Shown here: positions 15,695-24,326 of the stretch, one piece after another
How positions within the stretch are numbered: the stretch's first letter is position 1
Layout: the number at the start of each line of letters is the position of its first letter
Source: an uncultured Sphingosinicella sp.
GTDB lineage: Bacteria > Pseudomonadota > Alphaproteobacteria > Sphingomonadales > Sphingomonadaceae
Assembly: GCF_902806315.1 (NCBI RefSeq)
Contig: NZ_CADCWD010000072.1
Span: 1-46,221 of the forward strand
Direction: 5' to 3'
Length of the DNA stretch: 46,221 nucleotides
Position numbers and translations under genes: made by a program
The notes under the pieces: generated by a model
The model's input: only the letters and a program-made list of their open reading frames with translations
Database searches by the model: none
Told to the model about the DNA's origin: nothing

Positions 15695-16477
15695 ATGGCC
15701 AGTGCGCCGAACCAGCTGCCGCTTTTCTATAACGGGCTCGAGCCGCTTTCGAGCAACGTCCACGGCGCCTTCAAGACCCGCTCGGCCGATACCGCCCCGT
15801 TCCTCGCTCAGGCGCATGCGGTGCCGATCACGGTCGACGAGTTCGTTTCCGCGCAGCGTTACTATCCGATCGTCTTTTCGGTTGGCGACAATCCCGTGCC
15901 GCTCGCCTTGATGGGCCTCAACGAAGGCGTGAACGTTTTCGTCGACGCTCAGGGCAAGCTCCTCACCGAAACCTACGTTCCCGCCTATATCCGCCGCTAC
16001 CCCTTCATGCTCGCCCGCCTGCGCCCGGATGCCGACGAGCTCTCGCTCTGCTTCGACGGCCAGAGCGGCCTGGTAGGCGAGTTCGAAGAAGGTCAGCCGC
16101 TCTTCAACGACGGCGCCCCCAGCGAAGCCACCAACGCGATCCTAAAGTTCTGCGAGGAATTCGAGCTTTCGGCGCAGCGCACCAATGCGTTCATGAAGGA
16201 GCTGCAGGAGAGCGAACTGCTGATCGACGGCGAGGTCACGATCCAGCCGAGCAACAGCACCCAGCCTTTCATCTACCGCGGCTTCCAGATGGTGGGCGAG
16301 GACAAGGTGCGCGAGCTTCGGGGCGACACGCTGCGCAAGATGAACCAGAACGGCATGCTGCAGCTCGTGATGGCGCACCTCTTCTCGCTGCCGACCATCC
16401 GCGAGATCTTCGCCAAGCAGGTGCAGCAGGGCAAGGGTCCCCAGCTCGCCGACGCGCCGGAGCTCGCCAACGCCTAA
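15695..16477 (+). CDS. SapC-family protein
   Basis: Protein of 260 residues matching the SapC family, first linked to S-layer formation in Campylobacter but widespread and of unknown mechanism in alphaproteobacteria. Recognisable blocks are PLFYNGLEPLSSNVHGAFK, the central YVPAYIRRYPFMLAR with SLCFDGQSGLVG, and GFQMVGEDKVRELRGDTLRK near the C terminus. There is no signal peptide or membrane segment. A ribosome site (CACGGAGACGACCG) precedes the ATG. It is a single gene here; no S-layer gene is recognisable nearby. Confidence 0.9.
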   Translation: MASAPNQLPLFYNGLEPLSSNVHGAFKTRSADTAPFLAQAHAVPITVDEFVSAQRYYPIVFSVGDNPVPLALMGLNEGVNVFVDAQGKLLTETYVPAYIRRYPFMLARLRPDADELSLCFDGQSGLVGEFEEGQPLFNDGAPSEATNAILKFCEEFELSAQRTNAFMKELQESELLIDGEVTIQPSNSTQPFIYRGFQMVGEDKVRELRGDTLRKMNQNGMLQLVMAHLFSLPTIREIFAKQVQQGKGPQLADAPELANA

Positions 16478-16599
16478 CGGCGAGCGTGCCGCACTGCCTT
16501 GCCTCGCCGCGGCACCTTTAGACGCCGTTAACCTAAAGCTGCGAACAGGAAGTCTCGAATACGGGGCTTTCAGATGACGGATCGCGGCAAGTGGCTCGC

Positions 16600-17964
16600 A
16601 TGCAGATAGCAGGAACCGCCGGCGTCTACCGCGAGCGTCTGCGCATTCCGCCGACGCTTGCAAACTGGCTTTTGTGCTGGGTCGTACTTCCCAACCTTCC
16701 CTTTGCGGCGATCTGGTTCGTGGGCGGTCCACCGCGAGTGATCGAGATCTTTGCCACCGGAATGGTCGGACTGACCATCCGGCGGGCGCCGTTCTGGGTG
16801 CAATTTCCCGTCTTCCTGGCGTTGCTCGTCACTTCCCTCATGTTCTTCGTGTCGGCGCTGTTCAGCCTTTCGATAAAGGCGATGTTCTTCTCGCTGCGCT
16901 TCATCGTGGAGCTGAAGCCGTCCGCCTCCTTCGAATATGTGGTGATCGCGCTCTTTCTGCTGGTCACCGTAGCGCTCGCCTTTAAGTTCCTGCGGCGCGC
17001 GCAGGATTTCGACAAGCCGCTCCACATCATCGCCGCCGGCGCCCTTCTGTTCGGCGTCTGCGGAGTCGACATATGGGCGTCGGCGGGCACCCGCGGTTCG
17101 TACCGGGGCGTGCCTTCGGCCGACGAGCCTTTTTCTTCGGCGGCGACCCAGACCCGCTTCGACACGCTTGCGAAGGATGGCAATCATCTGGTGGTCGTGA
17201 TGGTCGAAGCGATGGGGGTCCCCCGCGATCCGGCCCTGCAAGCCAAGTTGACGCGGCGCTGGCGCGAGGCCGACATCGGCCGCGTCTATGACGTGCGGTT
17301 CGGAAGCGCGCCCTTCTGGGGGTCGACTACCTACGGCGAAATGCGCGAATTGTGCGGGCGCTGGGGGGATTATCACGAGCTGGTCGATGCTCCGGACCGC
17401 AAGTGCCTGCCGGCACGGCTGGCGGCCCAGGGCTATCGTACCACCGCCATTCACGGCTTCGACGAGAGCTTCTTCAGCCGCTCCAAATGGTATCCGAATG
17501 TCGGCTTTCAGCAGACCATGTTCCGCAAGGAGCTGCTGAAGCTCGGGGCCGAGAAATGCGGCGGCGTGTTTCCGGGCGCCTGCGACCGCAGCGTGCCCGC
17601 CTCGATCGCCGATCAGCTCAAGATCGCCAAAAACAAGCAGTTCATCTACTGGCTGACGCTCAATTCCCATATCCCAGTGCCTGCATCCGAGCAGTTGCGC
17701 ACAAAGGAGTGCCAGCGTTTCGATCCGGTGCTCGCGCGCGACCATGCGATGATCTGCCGCCTGTTCAGCCTGTGGAGCGACACCAACGAAGGTCTCGCCG
17801 CGATGCTGGCGGATCCAAACCTGCCGGCGACCGACGTGCTGATCGTGGGCGATCACGCGCCGCCCTTCTTCGATCGCAGCCAGCGCACGCAGTTCGAGCC
17901 CGGCCGGGTGAGTTGGGTGCTGCTGAAGCACCGCGGAAGCCGCGAGCTCAAAGTTACGGGTTGA
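16600..17964 (+). CDS. Membrane-anchored sulfatase-fold enzyme (LTA synthase/phosphoethanolamine transferase-like)
   Basis: Protein of about 454 residues. Four or more membrane helices lie in the first 160 residues, then an external alkaline-phosphatase-superfamily domain. Metal-site signatures are VVVMVEAMGVP (strand with acidic ligand) and LIVGDHAPPFF (Asp-His) near the C terminus; SAPFWGSTTYGEMRELCG is the likely nucleophile region (Thr or Ser). By family it would transfer or remove a phospho-group on a lipid-linked or surface glycan. The start is ATG 16600 or GTG 16591, neither with a strong ribosome site. It opens the apparent envelope glycoconjugate region running to 23586. Confidence 0.75.
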   Translation: MQIAGTAGVYRERLRIPPTLANWLLCWVVLPNLPFAAIWFVGGPPRVIEIFATGMVGLTIRRAPFWVQFPVFLALLVTSLMFFVSALFSLSIKAMFFSLRFIVELKPSASFEYVVIALFLLVTVALAFKFLRRAQDFDKPLHIIAAGALLFGVCGVDIWASAGTRGSYRGVPSADEPFSSAATQTRFDTLAKDGNHLVVVMVEAMGVPRDPALQAKLTRRWREADIGRVYDVRFGSAPFWGSTTYGEMRELCGRWGDYHELVDAPDRKCLPARLAAQGYRTTAIHGFDESFFSRSKWYPNVGFQQTMFRKELLKLGAEKCGGVFPGACDRSVPASIADQLKIAKNKQFIYWLTLNSHIPVPASEQLRTKECQRFDPVLARDHAMICRLFSLWSDTNEGLAAMLADPNLPATDVLIVGDHAPPFFDRSQRTQFEPGRVSWVLLKHRGSRELKVTG

Positions 17965-18000
17965 ATTTTGTAACGGTTGGGAGAAGGCAGCGGCGCCCCG

Positions 18001-19620
18001 ATGCCGCCCGCCGCTTCTCCCGCTCCAAGCCCTACCGACGGCCCCAACAGGCGCTGGTGGGAACATCCGTGGCTGCTGCTGGCGCTGGTGATCGCTGCGA
18101 CGGTGCCGATGATCTGGCCCCAAACTCCGCCGCTGGTAGACCTTCCCGGCCATATCGGCCGATACCGCGTGCAGCTCGGGCTCGAAGAGTCCCCGTTTCT
18201 CGGTCGCTATTATCAGTTCGACTGGGCGCTGATCGGCAACCTTGGGGTCGACCTGCTGATCGAGCCCTTCGCGCGCCTGTTCGGGCTGGAAATGGGCGTG
18301 AAACTCATCGTGCTCGCCATCCCGCCGCTGACCGTGCTTGGGTTCCTCTTGGTGGCGCGCGAGATTCACGGACGCATCCCGCCGACCGCTTTTTTCGCGC
18401 TGCCGCTGGCATATGGCTATCCCTTCCAGTTCGGGTTCGTGAACTTCGCGCTGTCGATGGCGCTGGCTTTCCTTGCCTTTCCGCTCTGGCTTCGACTGGG
18501 GCGAAGTGGGCGGTGGAAACTCCGGGCCGCGATCTTCGTGCCGATCTCCTGCCTGATCTGGGTATCCCACACTTTCGGTTGGGGCCTGCTGGGATTGCTC
18601 GCATTCGCCGGTGAGACCGCCGACCAGCGGGATCGCCATGGCGCCACGAGGCTGCAAGCATTCTTCAAAGGCGGGCTGCACTGCATTCCGCTGGCGCTTC
18701 CCTTCGTGCTGATGCTTGCGTGGCGGAGCGGGGCCGTGGCCGGGGTGAATGCGGACTGGTTCAATTGGGACGCAAAGGGGCGCTGGCTGCTCAGCATCTT
18801 GAAGGAAAGGTGGGAGACTTGGGACAAGGCCGGCGCCATCCTGCTGATGGCGCTGCCCGTGCTGGGGCTGATCCGGCTCGGCTTTAAATTCCGGCACGCG
18901 CTGGCGCTCGCGACGATCTTTCTGACGCTCATCTTCGTGCTGCTGCCGCGGATAGTGTTCGGATCGGCCTATGCCGATATGCGCCTAACGCCCTTCCTGG
19001 TCGCCGTCGCGGTGCTCGGCATCACGCCCAAGGGATGGGTCGAGCGGCGGCTCTCCGGAGCGATCGCCGTCCTGGCGCTCCTCTTTTTCGTTTCACGGAT
19101 CGCGGTGACGACCTGGACCTTCGCAGACCTCGACCAGGCTTGGCGGGGACAGCTCGCTGCGCTCGAGCAGGTGCCGCCCGGGTCCCGGGTGCTGGTGCAG
19201 GCGTCGGTGCCGTGCAACCGCGCCTGGCGGACCAACCGGATGGAGCATGTGGGCAGCCTCGCGATCGCGCGGCGCGACGCTTTCACCAACGATCAATGGG
19301 CGATGCCGGGCGCTCAGCTAATCAAGGTCAGGTATCGCGAAGGCGCGCCGTTCGTCCTGGATCCCTCCCAGATCATGCGGCCCCATCCGCGCTGCCGGAG
19401 CTATAATGAGACCATCCTGCCCCTGTTCCTGCAACTCATGCCAACCGACGGCTTCGATTATGTCTGGTTCGTCGACCTGGCGCGCCCGCTCTGGCCCGAG
19501 GACCAGCGATTGACGCCGGTATGGAACGGGGGCGCCAGGGGAATCCTCTATCGCTTGGCGGATTCGGCGACGAGCGCGAGCGAGACTCCGAACGGGAGCC
19601 GCGCGCGCCCCACAAGGTGA
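18001..19620 (+). CDS. Large polytopic membrane protein, possible GT-C glycosyltransferase
   Basis: Protein of 539 residues that I do not assign to a named family. About ten hydrophobic helices cover residues 25-390, followed by a soluble C-terminal domain of about 150 residues facing outside or inside. The first external loop after helix 1 contains PPLVDLPGHIGRYRVQLG, with an Asp and a charged cluster where GT-C glycosyltransferases carry their acidic motif; this is suggestive only. The frame is open to a TTG at 17977, but the ATG at 18001 follows GGGAGAAGG. Its last 73 bases overlap the convergent methyltransferase gene. Confidence 0.75.
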   Translation: MPPAASPAPSPTDGPNRRWWEHPWLLLALVIAATVPMIWPQTPPLVDLPGHIGRYRVQLGLEESPFLGRYYQFDWALIGNLGVDLLIEPFARLFGLEMGVKLIVLAIPPLTVLGFLLVAREIHGRIPPTAFFALPLAYGYPFQFGFVNFALSMALAFLAFPLWLRLGRSGRWKLRAAIFVPISCLIWVSHTFGWGLLGLLAFAGETADQRDRHGATRLQAFFKGGLHCIPLALPFVLMLAWRSGAVAGVNADWFNWDAKGRWLLSILKERWETWDKAGAILLMALPVLGLIRLGFKFRHALALATIFLTLIFVLLPRIVFGSAYADMRLTPFLVAVAVLGITPKGWVERRLSGAIAVLALLFFVSRIAVTTWTFADLDQAWRGQLAALEQVPPGSRVLVQASVPCNRAWRTNRMEHVGSLAIARRDAFTNDQWAMPGAQLIKVRYREGAPFVLDPSQIMRPHPRCRSYNETILPLFLQLMPTDGFDYVWFVDLARPLWPEDQRLTPVWNGGARGILYRLADSATSASETPNGSRARPTR

Positions 19621-20282
19621 CGCTCGGCCCCGAACAGCTTCGTGAGGAGGCTGTTGAGCGGCTTGGGCGGGATCGCGTCGTCGCCGCCCTCGCGCTTGAG
19701 GAGCTTGCCGGCCAGGCGGGCGCCCGCGATCAGCGGGAACAGCACGGTGTTGAAGTGGCTGCGATAACGCACCCGATAGCCCGCATCATCGAACACCCTG
19801 GTGAGGGACGCGGCGGTGTAGCGGCGGTGATGATGGTGGGCGGCGTCGTGGCTGCTCCACATCCAGGGCGAGGCAGGCACGGTGACGAGGAAGCGCCCGC
19901 CCTTGGCCAGCTTCGGGAGCAAGGCGCGCAACGTGCCGAGATCGTCCGGGATATGTTCGAGCACATCAAGCAGCACGATAAGATCGTAAGCGCCGTCATC
20001 GAGCTGCACGCCGTGCGGAAGCAGCCCGCCTTTCACTGCAATGCCGCTGCGCGCGGAGGCGAGCGCCCGGGCCTGGTCGTCAGGCTCAATGGCATCCACC
20101 CGGCCGTAGCGCATCAGCAATTCCAGGTTGGAGCCGGTGCCGGCGCCGACTTCCAGGATGCGGGCCGCTTCGCCGAGGCCGGCCTGCCGCTCGATCAGGT
20201 TGGCGATGATCTCGCGCCGGGCGGCGAACCACCAATGCTCCCCGTCGATCTCGGCCATGCGATCGAAGACGGCGCGTTCCAT
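19548..20282 (-). CDS. Class I SAM-dependent methyltransferase
   Basis: Protein of 244 residues with a Rossmann methyltransferase core: motif I ILEVGAGTGSNLE (about 41-53), acidic strand VDAIEPDD, motif IV YDLIVLLDVLEHIPDD and FLVTVPASPWMWSSHD. The N-terminal EHWWFAARREII is typical of methyltransferases encoded beside polyprenyl-phosphate glycosyltransferases. The C-terminal part is basic and amphipathic and may touch the membrane. Its ATG overlaps the GtrB-like stop (TGATG), so it belongs to the gtrA-gtrB operon. The likely substrate is a glycan or lipid-linked intermediate. The C-terminal 73 bases are antisense to the 3' end of the neighbouring gene. Confidence 0.88.
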   Translation of the reverse strand: MERAVFDRMAEIDGEHWWFAARREIIANLIERQAGLGEAARILEVGAGTGSNLELLMRYGRVDAIEPDDQARALASARSGIAVKGGLLPHGVQLDDGAYDLIVLLDVLEHIPDDLGTLRALLPKLAKGGRFLVTVPASPWMWSSHDAAHHHHRRYTAASLTRVFDDAGYRVRYRSHFNTVLFPLIAGARLAGKLLKREGGDDAIPPKPLNSLLTKLFGAERHLVGRARLPFGVSLALVAESAKR

Positions 20283-21301
20283 CAGACTTGCTCCCCTTCG
20301 ACGCCGATCTTGCGGCGGACGACGTAAATGGGGCGCTGCTTGGCCTCGATGAGGATGCGGCCGATATATTCGCCGAGCACCCCAAGCGAGATAAGCTGCA
20401 CGCCTCCAAGGAAGAGGGTCGCGACCATCAACGAGGGATAGCCCGCCACGTCGCCACCATAGAGTGCGGTCCGGACGACCAGAAATCCGGCATAGATGAG
20501 CGAGACGAGCGCGACCGTGACTCCGACATAGCTCCAGACGCGGAGCGGAAGCGTGGAGGTCGAGGTGATGCCGTCGAGCGCAAGCTGCCAAAGCTTCCAA
20601 TAGTTGAATTTGCTGCTCCCGACCTGCCGCTGGGCGCGGTCATATTCCACGGCGGTTTGCTTGAAGCCGCCCCAGGCGAACATGCCTTTCATGAAGCGGT
20701 TGCGTTCGGGCATGCGCTTGATGAGATCGACCACCATCCGATCGAGCAGGCGGAAGTCCCCGGCATGCTCCGGGATCTTGTCGTGCGAAATGTAGTTGTG
20801 GGCGCGGTAATAAAGGTCGGCCGTCAGGCGCTTCGGCAGGCTGTCGGCCCTGCGATTGCGGCGCACGCCGTAGACGACTTCATATCCTTCGCGCCACTTG
20901 GCGAGCATCTCGCCGATGACTTGGGGGGGGTCTTGGAGGTCGACGTCCATGGGGATGACAGCCGCGCCCGCAGCAAAATCCAGGCCGGCGGTCAGCGCTG
21001 CTTCCTTGCCGAAGTTGCGCGACAGCGAAACACCGTGGACGCGGCGGTCGCGCGCATTGGCGAGCTGGATCGCGGCGAGGGTCGCATCCTCGCTGCCGTC
21101 GTCGATGAAAAGGATTTCCCACGTCGGCTCACCGGACGAGGGGAGCAGCCCGTCCAGCAGCGGCGCAAGCTCGGCCACGAACGGGCCGATCGCCATCTCC
21201 TCATCCTTCACTGGCACGACCAGCGTCAGCGTCGGCCCCGCGGCCGCGCCCGCGCCCGCGGCGACGCCCGTGCCTTGATCGGTGGCGAAGGTGATCGACA
21301 T
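20282..21301 (-). CDS. GtrB/ArnC-like polyprenyl-phosphate glycosyltransferase (GT2)
   Basis: Transfers a sugar from a nucleotide sugar to undecaprenyl phosphate on the cytoplasmic face. Product of 339 residues: GT2 fold with LTLVVPVKDEE (about 25-35), FIDDGSEDAT and catalytic DVDLQDPP; FGKEAALTAGLDFA is also typical. Two C-terminal membrane helices (VWSYVGVTVALVSLIYAGFLV and LMVATLFLGGVQLISLGVLG) end in the family block GEYIGRILIEAKQRPIYVV. The ATG at 21301 lies 5 nt after the GtrA stop. The N-terminal Ala/Gly-rich stretch is unusual but short. Confidence 0.92.
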   Translation of the reverse strand: MSITFATDQGTGVAAGAGAAAGPTLTLVVPVKDEEMAIGPFVAELAPLLDGLLPSSGEPTWEILFIDDGSEDATLAAIQLANARDRRVHGVSLSRNFGKEAALTAGLDFAAGAAVIPMDVDLQDPPQVIGEMLAKWREGYEVVYGVRRNRRADSLPKRLTADLYYRAHNYISHDKIPEHAGDFRLLDRMVVDLIKRMPERNRFMKGMFAWGGFKQTAVEYDRAQRQVGSSKFNYWKLWQLALDGITSTSTLPLRVWSYVGVTVALVSLIYAGFLVVRTALYGGDVAGYPSLMVATLFLGGVQLISLGVLGEYIGRILIEAKQRPIYVVRRKIGVEGEQV

Positions 21302-21306
21302 CGGCT

Positions 21307-21720
21307 TCAACCGAACACCCACTGCCTGTTCAGCGAAAAGGTCAAGAGCGGCGTCACCAGGACGATCGGGATGACCGGCCACCAAGTGGGCCCACCGAGG
21401 CGCTCCACCAGCAGCCAGACGAAGAATTGGTTGCTCGCGAAGCCGATGCAGTTGACGGTGAAGAACTTGACCGTGCGGGAGGCCGACTGCTCGCGCGAGC
21501 CGTGGCCCTTGAAGCTGAAGCGGCTGTGAAGGACGTATCCGAGGGCGGTGAAGACCAGGAAATTCAGCGTCAGCGAAAGCATCGGATCGACGCCAAACAG
21601 GGTCGCGACTATCCAGTAGCCGCCGGCGACGAGCAAGGTCAGCAGCCCGCCCGTAAGGCCGAAGCGCACGATCTGGCCGAGAATATCGGAATGGCGCCTC
21701 AGCAGCGCTTGCGGGCTCAT
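21307..21720 (-). CDS. GtrA-like membrane protein (putative polyprenyl-phosphate sugar flippase)
   Basis: Protein of 137 residues with four membrane helices: VRFGLTGGLLTLLVAGGYWIV, LSLTLNFLVFTALGYVLHSRFSF, FFTVNCIGFASNQFFVWLLV and PVIPIVLVTPLLTFSLNRQWVF. The FxxxG at the start, the NF...GY...RFSF block and the NRxWVF ending are the GtrA signature. The family is thought to move polyprenyl-phosphate sugars across the membrane. It is the first gene of a three-gene operon with gtrB and a methyltransferase, and is divergent from the large membrane protein gene at 21793; the 72-nt gap must hold both promoters. Confidence 0.9.
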   Translation of the reverse strand: MSPQALLRRHSDILGQIVRFGLTGGLLTLLVAGGYWIVATLFGVDPMLSLTLNFLVFTALGYVLHSRFSFKGHGSREQSASRTVKFFTVNCIGFASNQFFVWLLVERLGGPTWWPVIPIVLVTPLLTFSLNRQWVFG

Positions 21721-21792
21721 GCGGGGCAGCTTGTCCTTTTCGTGGCACGGACTAATGCCCGTTCGCGGGGTTGGAAAGGTCTAAGGAAGTCG

Positions 21793-23586
21793 ATGAACGG
21801 GCAGGGGGCGAGCTGGTTCGATCGGCATTGGCGGCTGCTGGTCCTCGTCTTCTGGACCGGCGCGGTCGCGATGCTGGTCTATGAGCGCTGGCTTTCCATC
21901 CAGTGGTTCGGCCTCGGCGACACCGACGACAATCTCAGGATGATGCAGGTCCGCGGCCTGTTGGGCGGCCAGGACTGGTTCGATCTGCGCCAATATCGGC
22001 TCGATCCGCCTTACGGCGCGAGCGTCCATTGGTCGCGGATCGTCGACCTGCCGATCGCCGGCATCATCCTGTTCCTGCGCCTGTTCATGAGCGGAGCGTT
22101 GGCGGAGAAGATTGCGGTGGCCGCGGCGCCGCTGCTGCCGATGCTGGTGACGATGGGCGTCATCGCGGCGCTGACGCGGCGCACGATCGGCGGGACGGCG
22201 GTGGCCGTCGGGCTCGGCTTGCTTCTCTGCGCTCACTCGGTGCGTGGCATGTGGGCGCCGCTTCGGATCGACCATCATGGCTGGCAGCTCGCGGCACTCA
22301 GCCTTGCCATGCTTGCGCTGACGGACCGGCGGCCGGCGCGCGGCGGCGTGCTGCTGGGCGCCGCGACGGCGCTGTCGCTGTCAATTGGGCTCGAGATGCT
22401 GCTCTATTTGGCGGCTGCGGGTGGAGCCGCTGCTTCAATGTGGTTGCGCGACAGCCGCGAGGCGCCGCGGCTCGCGGCTTATGGCGCGAGCCTCGCTGCA
22501 GGCTGCGGCATCGGATATCTGCTGTTCGCGTCCAACGACAATCGCCTGGCGGTTTGCGACGCATTGTCCCCTGTCTGGCTGTCGACGCTCGCCGCCGCGG
22601 GGGCCGCTGCCGTCCTTCTGTCGCGGTTGCGCTTGGACGGCTGGGTGAAGCGGCTGCTCGCCGGGGCGGCGGCAGGAGCCGTCGTCGCAGCAATTTACGC
22701 GATCAGCTGGCCGCACTGCCTCGGCCGGCTGGAGGGCAGCACGCCGGAGCTGGAGGAAATGTGGCTGAGCCGCGTGCGCGAGGCGCTCCCCATCTACAAG
22801 CATAGCTGGATGGTGATGGCGGCGGTGTTGGCGCTGCCTGTCGCCGGCTTGATCGGCTATGGCCTGATGCTCTGGCGACATCGGCGAGACGCGGAAGCTA
22901 TGGCGCCTTGGGCGGCACTTGCCTTCGTTGCGGTCATTCCGGTGGCATTGCTGTTCTGGCAGACGCGTGCAGGCCCGGCCGCGCAATTGCTGTCGATACC
23001 CGGCGCGGCGGCGCTCGCATGGTGGCTGATCGGCAAGGCGCAGGAGCGGCCGCAGATGCTGGTACGCGTGCTCGGATCGGTGCTGGCTTTCTACTTGGTG
23101 TCCGGCTTCGCGGTGCAGAATGCGGTGCAGCTGATCCCGGAGAAGCCGAAGAAGAGCCAGCGCGCGGTCAACAACGCGAACGGCAAGTGCCCGACCCTCT
23201 ATTCGCTGCGGCCGATCGCGCGGCAGCCCAAGGGCTATGTGTTCACCCATGTCGACCTCGGGCCCCGCCTGATCACGGTCACCCACCACAATGCGATCGC
23301 CGGCCCTTACCACCGCAACCAGCAGGCCATCCTCGACGTGATGAAGGGCTTCCGCGGCACGCCGGAAGCGGCGCATGCGATGGTGACGCGGCGGGGCGTG
23401 GATTATGTGCTGATCTGCCCGGGACTGTCGGAGACGACGGTCTACACCTCGGCAGCACCCAGGGGCTTCTACGCCCAGCTTGTGAAGGGGCAGGTGCCCG
23501 CCTGGTTGACGGCGGTCGAGCTGCCCAAGGACAGCCCCTACCGGATGTGGCGCGTCGTCAAACCTGCAGGGAAAACGCCGTCGTGA
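21793..23586 (+). CDS. Large polytopic membrane protein, STT3/GT-C-like candidate
   Basis: Protein of 597 residues with about twelve hydrophobic helices up to residue 450 and a soluble C-terminal domain. The loop after helix 1 reads FGLGDTDDNLRMMQVRGLLGGQ, an acidic cluster in the position and style of GT-C and oligosaccharyltransferase active sites, then LDPPYGASVHWSRIVDLPIA. A later loop has PLRIDHHGWQ. I infer a glycosyltransferase using polyprenyl-linked sugars supplied by the adjacent GtrA/GtrB. Related sphingomonad proteins are, as I recall, often left unnamed or given misleading transporter names. ATG at 21793 after AAGGAAG; the long upstream frame is antisense to gtrA/gtrB. Confidence 0.72.
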   Translation: MNGQGASWFDRHWRLLVLVFWTGAVAMLVYERWLSIQWFGLGDTDDNLRMMQVRGLLGGQDWFDLRQYRLDPPYGASVHWSRIVDLPIAGIILFLRLFMSGALAEKIAVAAAPLLPMLVTMGVIAALTRRTIGGTAVAVGLGLLLCAHSVRGMWAPLRIDHHGWQLAALSLAMLALTDRRPARGGVLLGAATALSLSIGLEMLLYLAAAGGAAASMWLRDSREAPRLAAYGASLAAGCGIGYLLFASNDNRLAVCDALSPVWLSTLAAAGAAAVLLSRLRLDGWVKRLLAGAAAGAVVAAIYAISWPHCLGRLEGSTPELEEMWLSRVREALPIYKHSWMVMAAVLALPVAGLIGYGLMLWRHRRDAEAMAPWAALAFVAVIPVALLFWQTRAGPAAQLLSIPGAAALAWWLIGKAQERPQMLVRVLGSVLAFYLVSGFAVQNAVQLIPEKPKKSQRAVNNANGKCPTLYSLRPIARQPKGYVFTHVDLGPRLITVTHHNAIAGPYHRNQQAILDVMKGFRGTPEAAHAMVTRRGVDYVLICPGLSETTVYTSAAPRGFYAQLVKGQVPAWLTAVELPKDSPYRMWRVVKPAGKTPS

Positions 23587-24187
23587 TCCCGTCGATGACG
23601 AACTGAGCCGCGAGCGCACCGAGGATCACGCCCAGCACGCGCGTGATCATCGCTTCCACCTTCAGGCCGAGAAAACGCATCAACGGGCCGGCCGCGAGCA
23701 GTGCGACCAGCGTCAGCATGAGAATCGAGGCGAGCGCGCCCAGCACGACCAGGGACTGCTCCAGGCCTTCGCTGCGCGCCATCAGCAGCATGATCGACGC
23801 GATGGAGCCCGGCCCGGCGATCATGGGGATCGCCATGGGGAAAACCGAAATGTCCTCGATCTCGGGCGTGGCGCTGACTTCCTGAGCGCGGTTCTCGCGG
23901 CGTTGCGTACGGCGCTCGAACACCATGTCGAGCGCGATCATGAACAGCATGATACCGCCCGCGATGCGAAAGGCGGCGAGGCTGACGCCGAGCGCGCGCA
24001 GCAGGTCCTCGCCGAACAGGGCGAAGAAGAGCAGGATGCCGGACGCGATCGCAACCGAGCGAACTGCCATCGCGCGCCGGTGCGCGGGCGTGGCGCCCCC
24101 GGTGAGGCTCGCGAAGATGGGCGCGCAGCCCGGCGGGTCGATCACCACGAAGAAGGTGACGAAAGCCGAGACGAACAGCTCGATCAT
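23558..24187 (-). CDS. MarC-family integral membrane protein
   Basis: Protein of 209 residues with six membrane helices (for example LFVSAFVTFFVVIDPPGCAPIF and FPMAIPMIAGPGSIASIMLL). The DPPG near residue 20 and the PxAxPxxAGPGSI block are MarC hallmarks. Members were once tied to multiple antibiotic resistance in E. coli but no transport function is established. The start is ATG 24187. Its last 29 bases overlap the 3' end of the convergent membrane protein gene at 21793-23586. It is separated from folD by a dyad repeat. Confidence 0.92.
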   Translation of the reverse strand: MIELFVSAFVTFFVVIDPPGCAPIFASLTGGATPAHRRAMAVRSVAIASGILLFFALFGEDLLRALGVSLAAFRIAGGIMLFMIALDMVFERRTQRRENRAQEVSATPEIEDISVFPMAIPMIAGPGSIASIMLLMARSEGLEQSLVVLGALASILMLTLVALLAAGPLMRFLGLKVEAMITRVLGVILGALAAQFVIDGITTAFSLQV

Positions 24188-24233
24188 TGCGCCGGCGCGA
24201 TCAATAGAGGCGAGCTAGAGGCCTGCACCAGAG

Positions 24234-24314
24234 ATCGCTCGTCCTGAGCGTAGTCGAGGGGCGTGTGTGATGAGTAAGTGCCAGCGCCCCTTGACTTCGC
24301 TCGGGACGAGCGAT
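24234..24314. repeat. Dyad repeat, CTCGTCCTGAGC family (family C)
   Basis: Inverted arms 24234-24263 and 24285-24314 match at 27 of 30 positions across a 21-nt centre. Each arm contains CGTCC, a GAGC(G)-(A/T)AGTC core and GGGGCG. It occupies most of the 139-nt gap between folD and marC. Dispersed CGTCCTGAGC...GTCGA-type repeats are common in proteobacteria (family knowledge). It could act as a folD terminator, although no T tract follows. Confidence 0.8.
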
Positions 24315-24326
24315 GGCTTGCGAGGT

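Noticed and set aside
16570-18897. Open frame of 775 codons on the minus strand
   Set aside because: Antisense to the sulfatase-fold enzyme and the next membrane protein, which have helices and metal motifs; the shadow translation is highly polar with no family.
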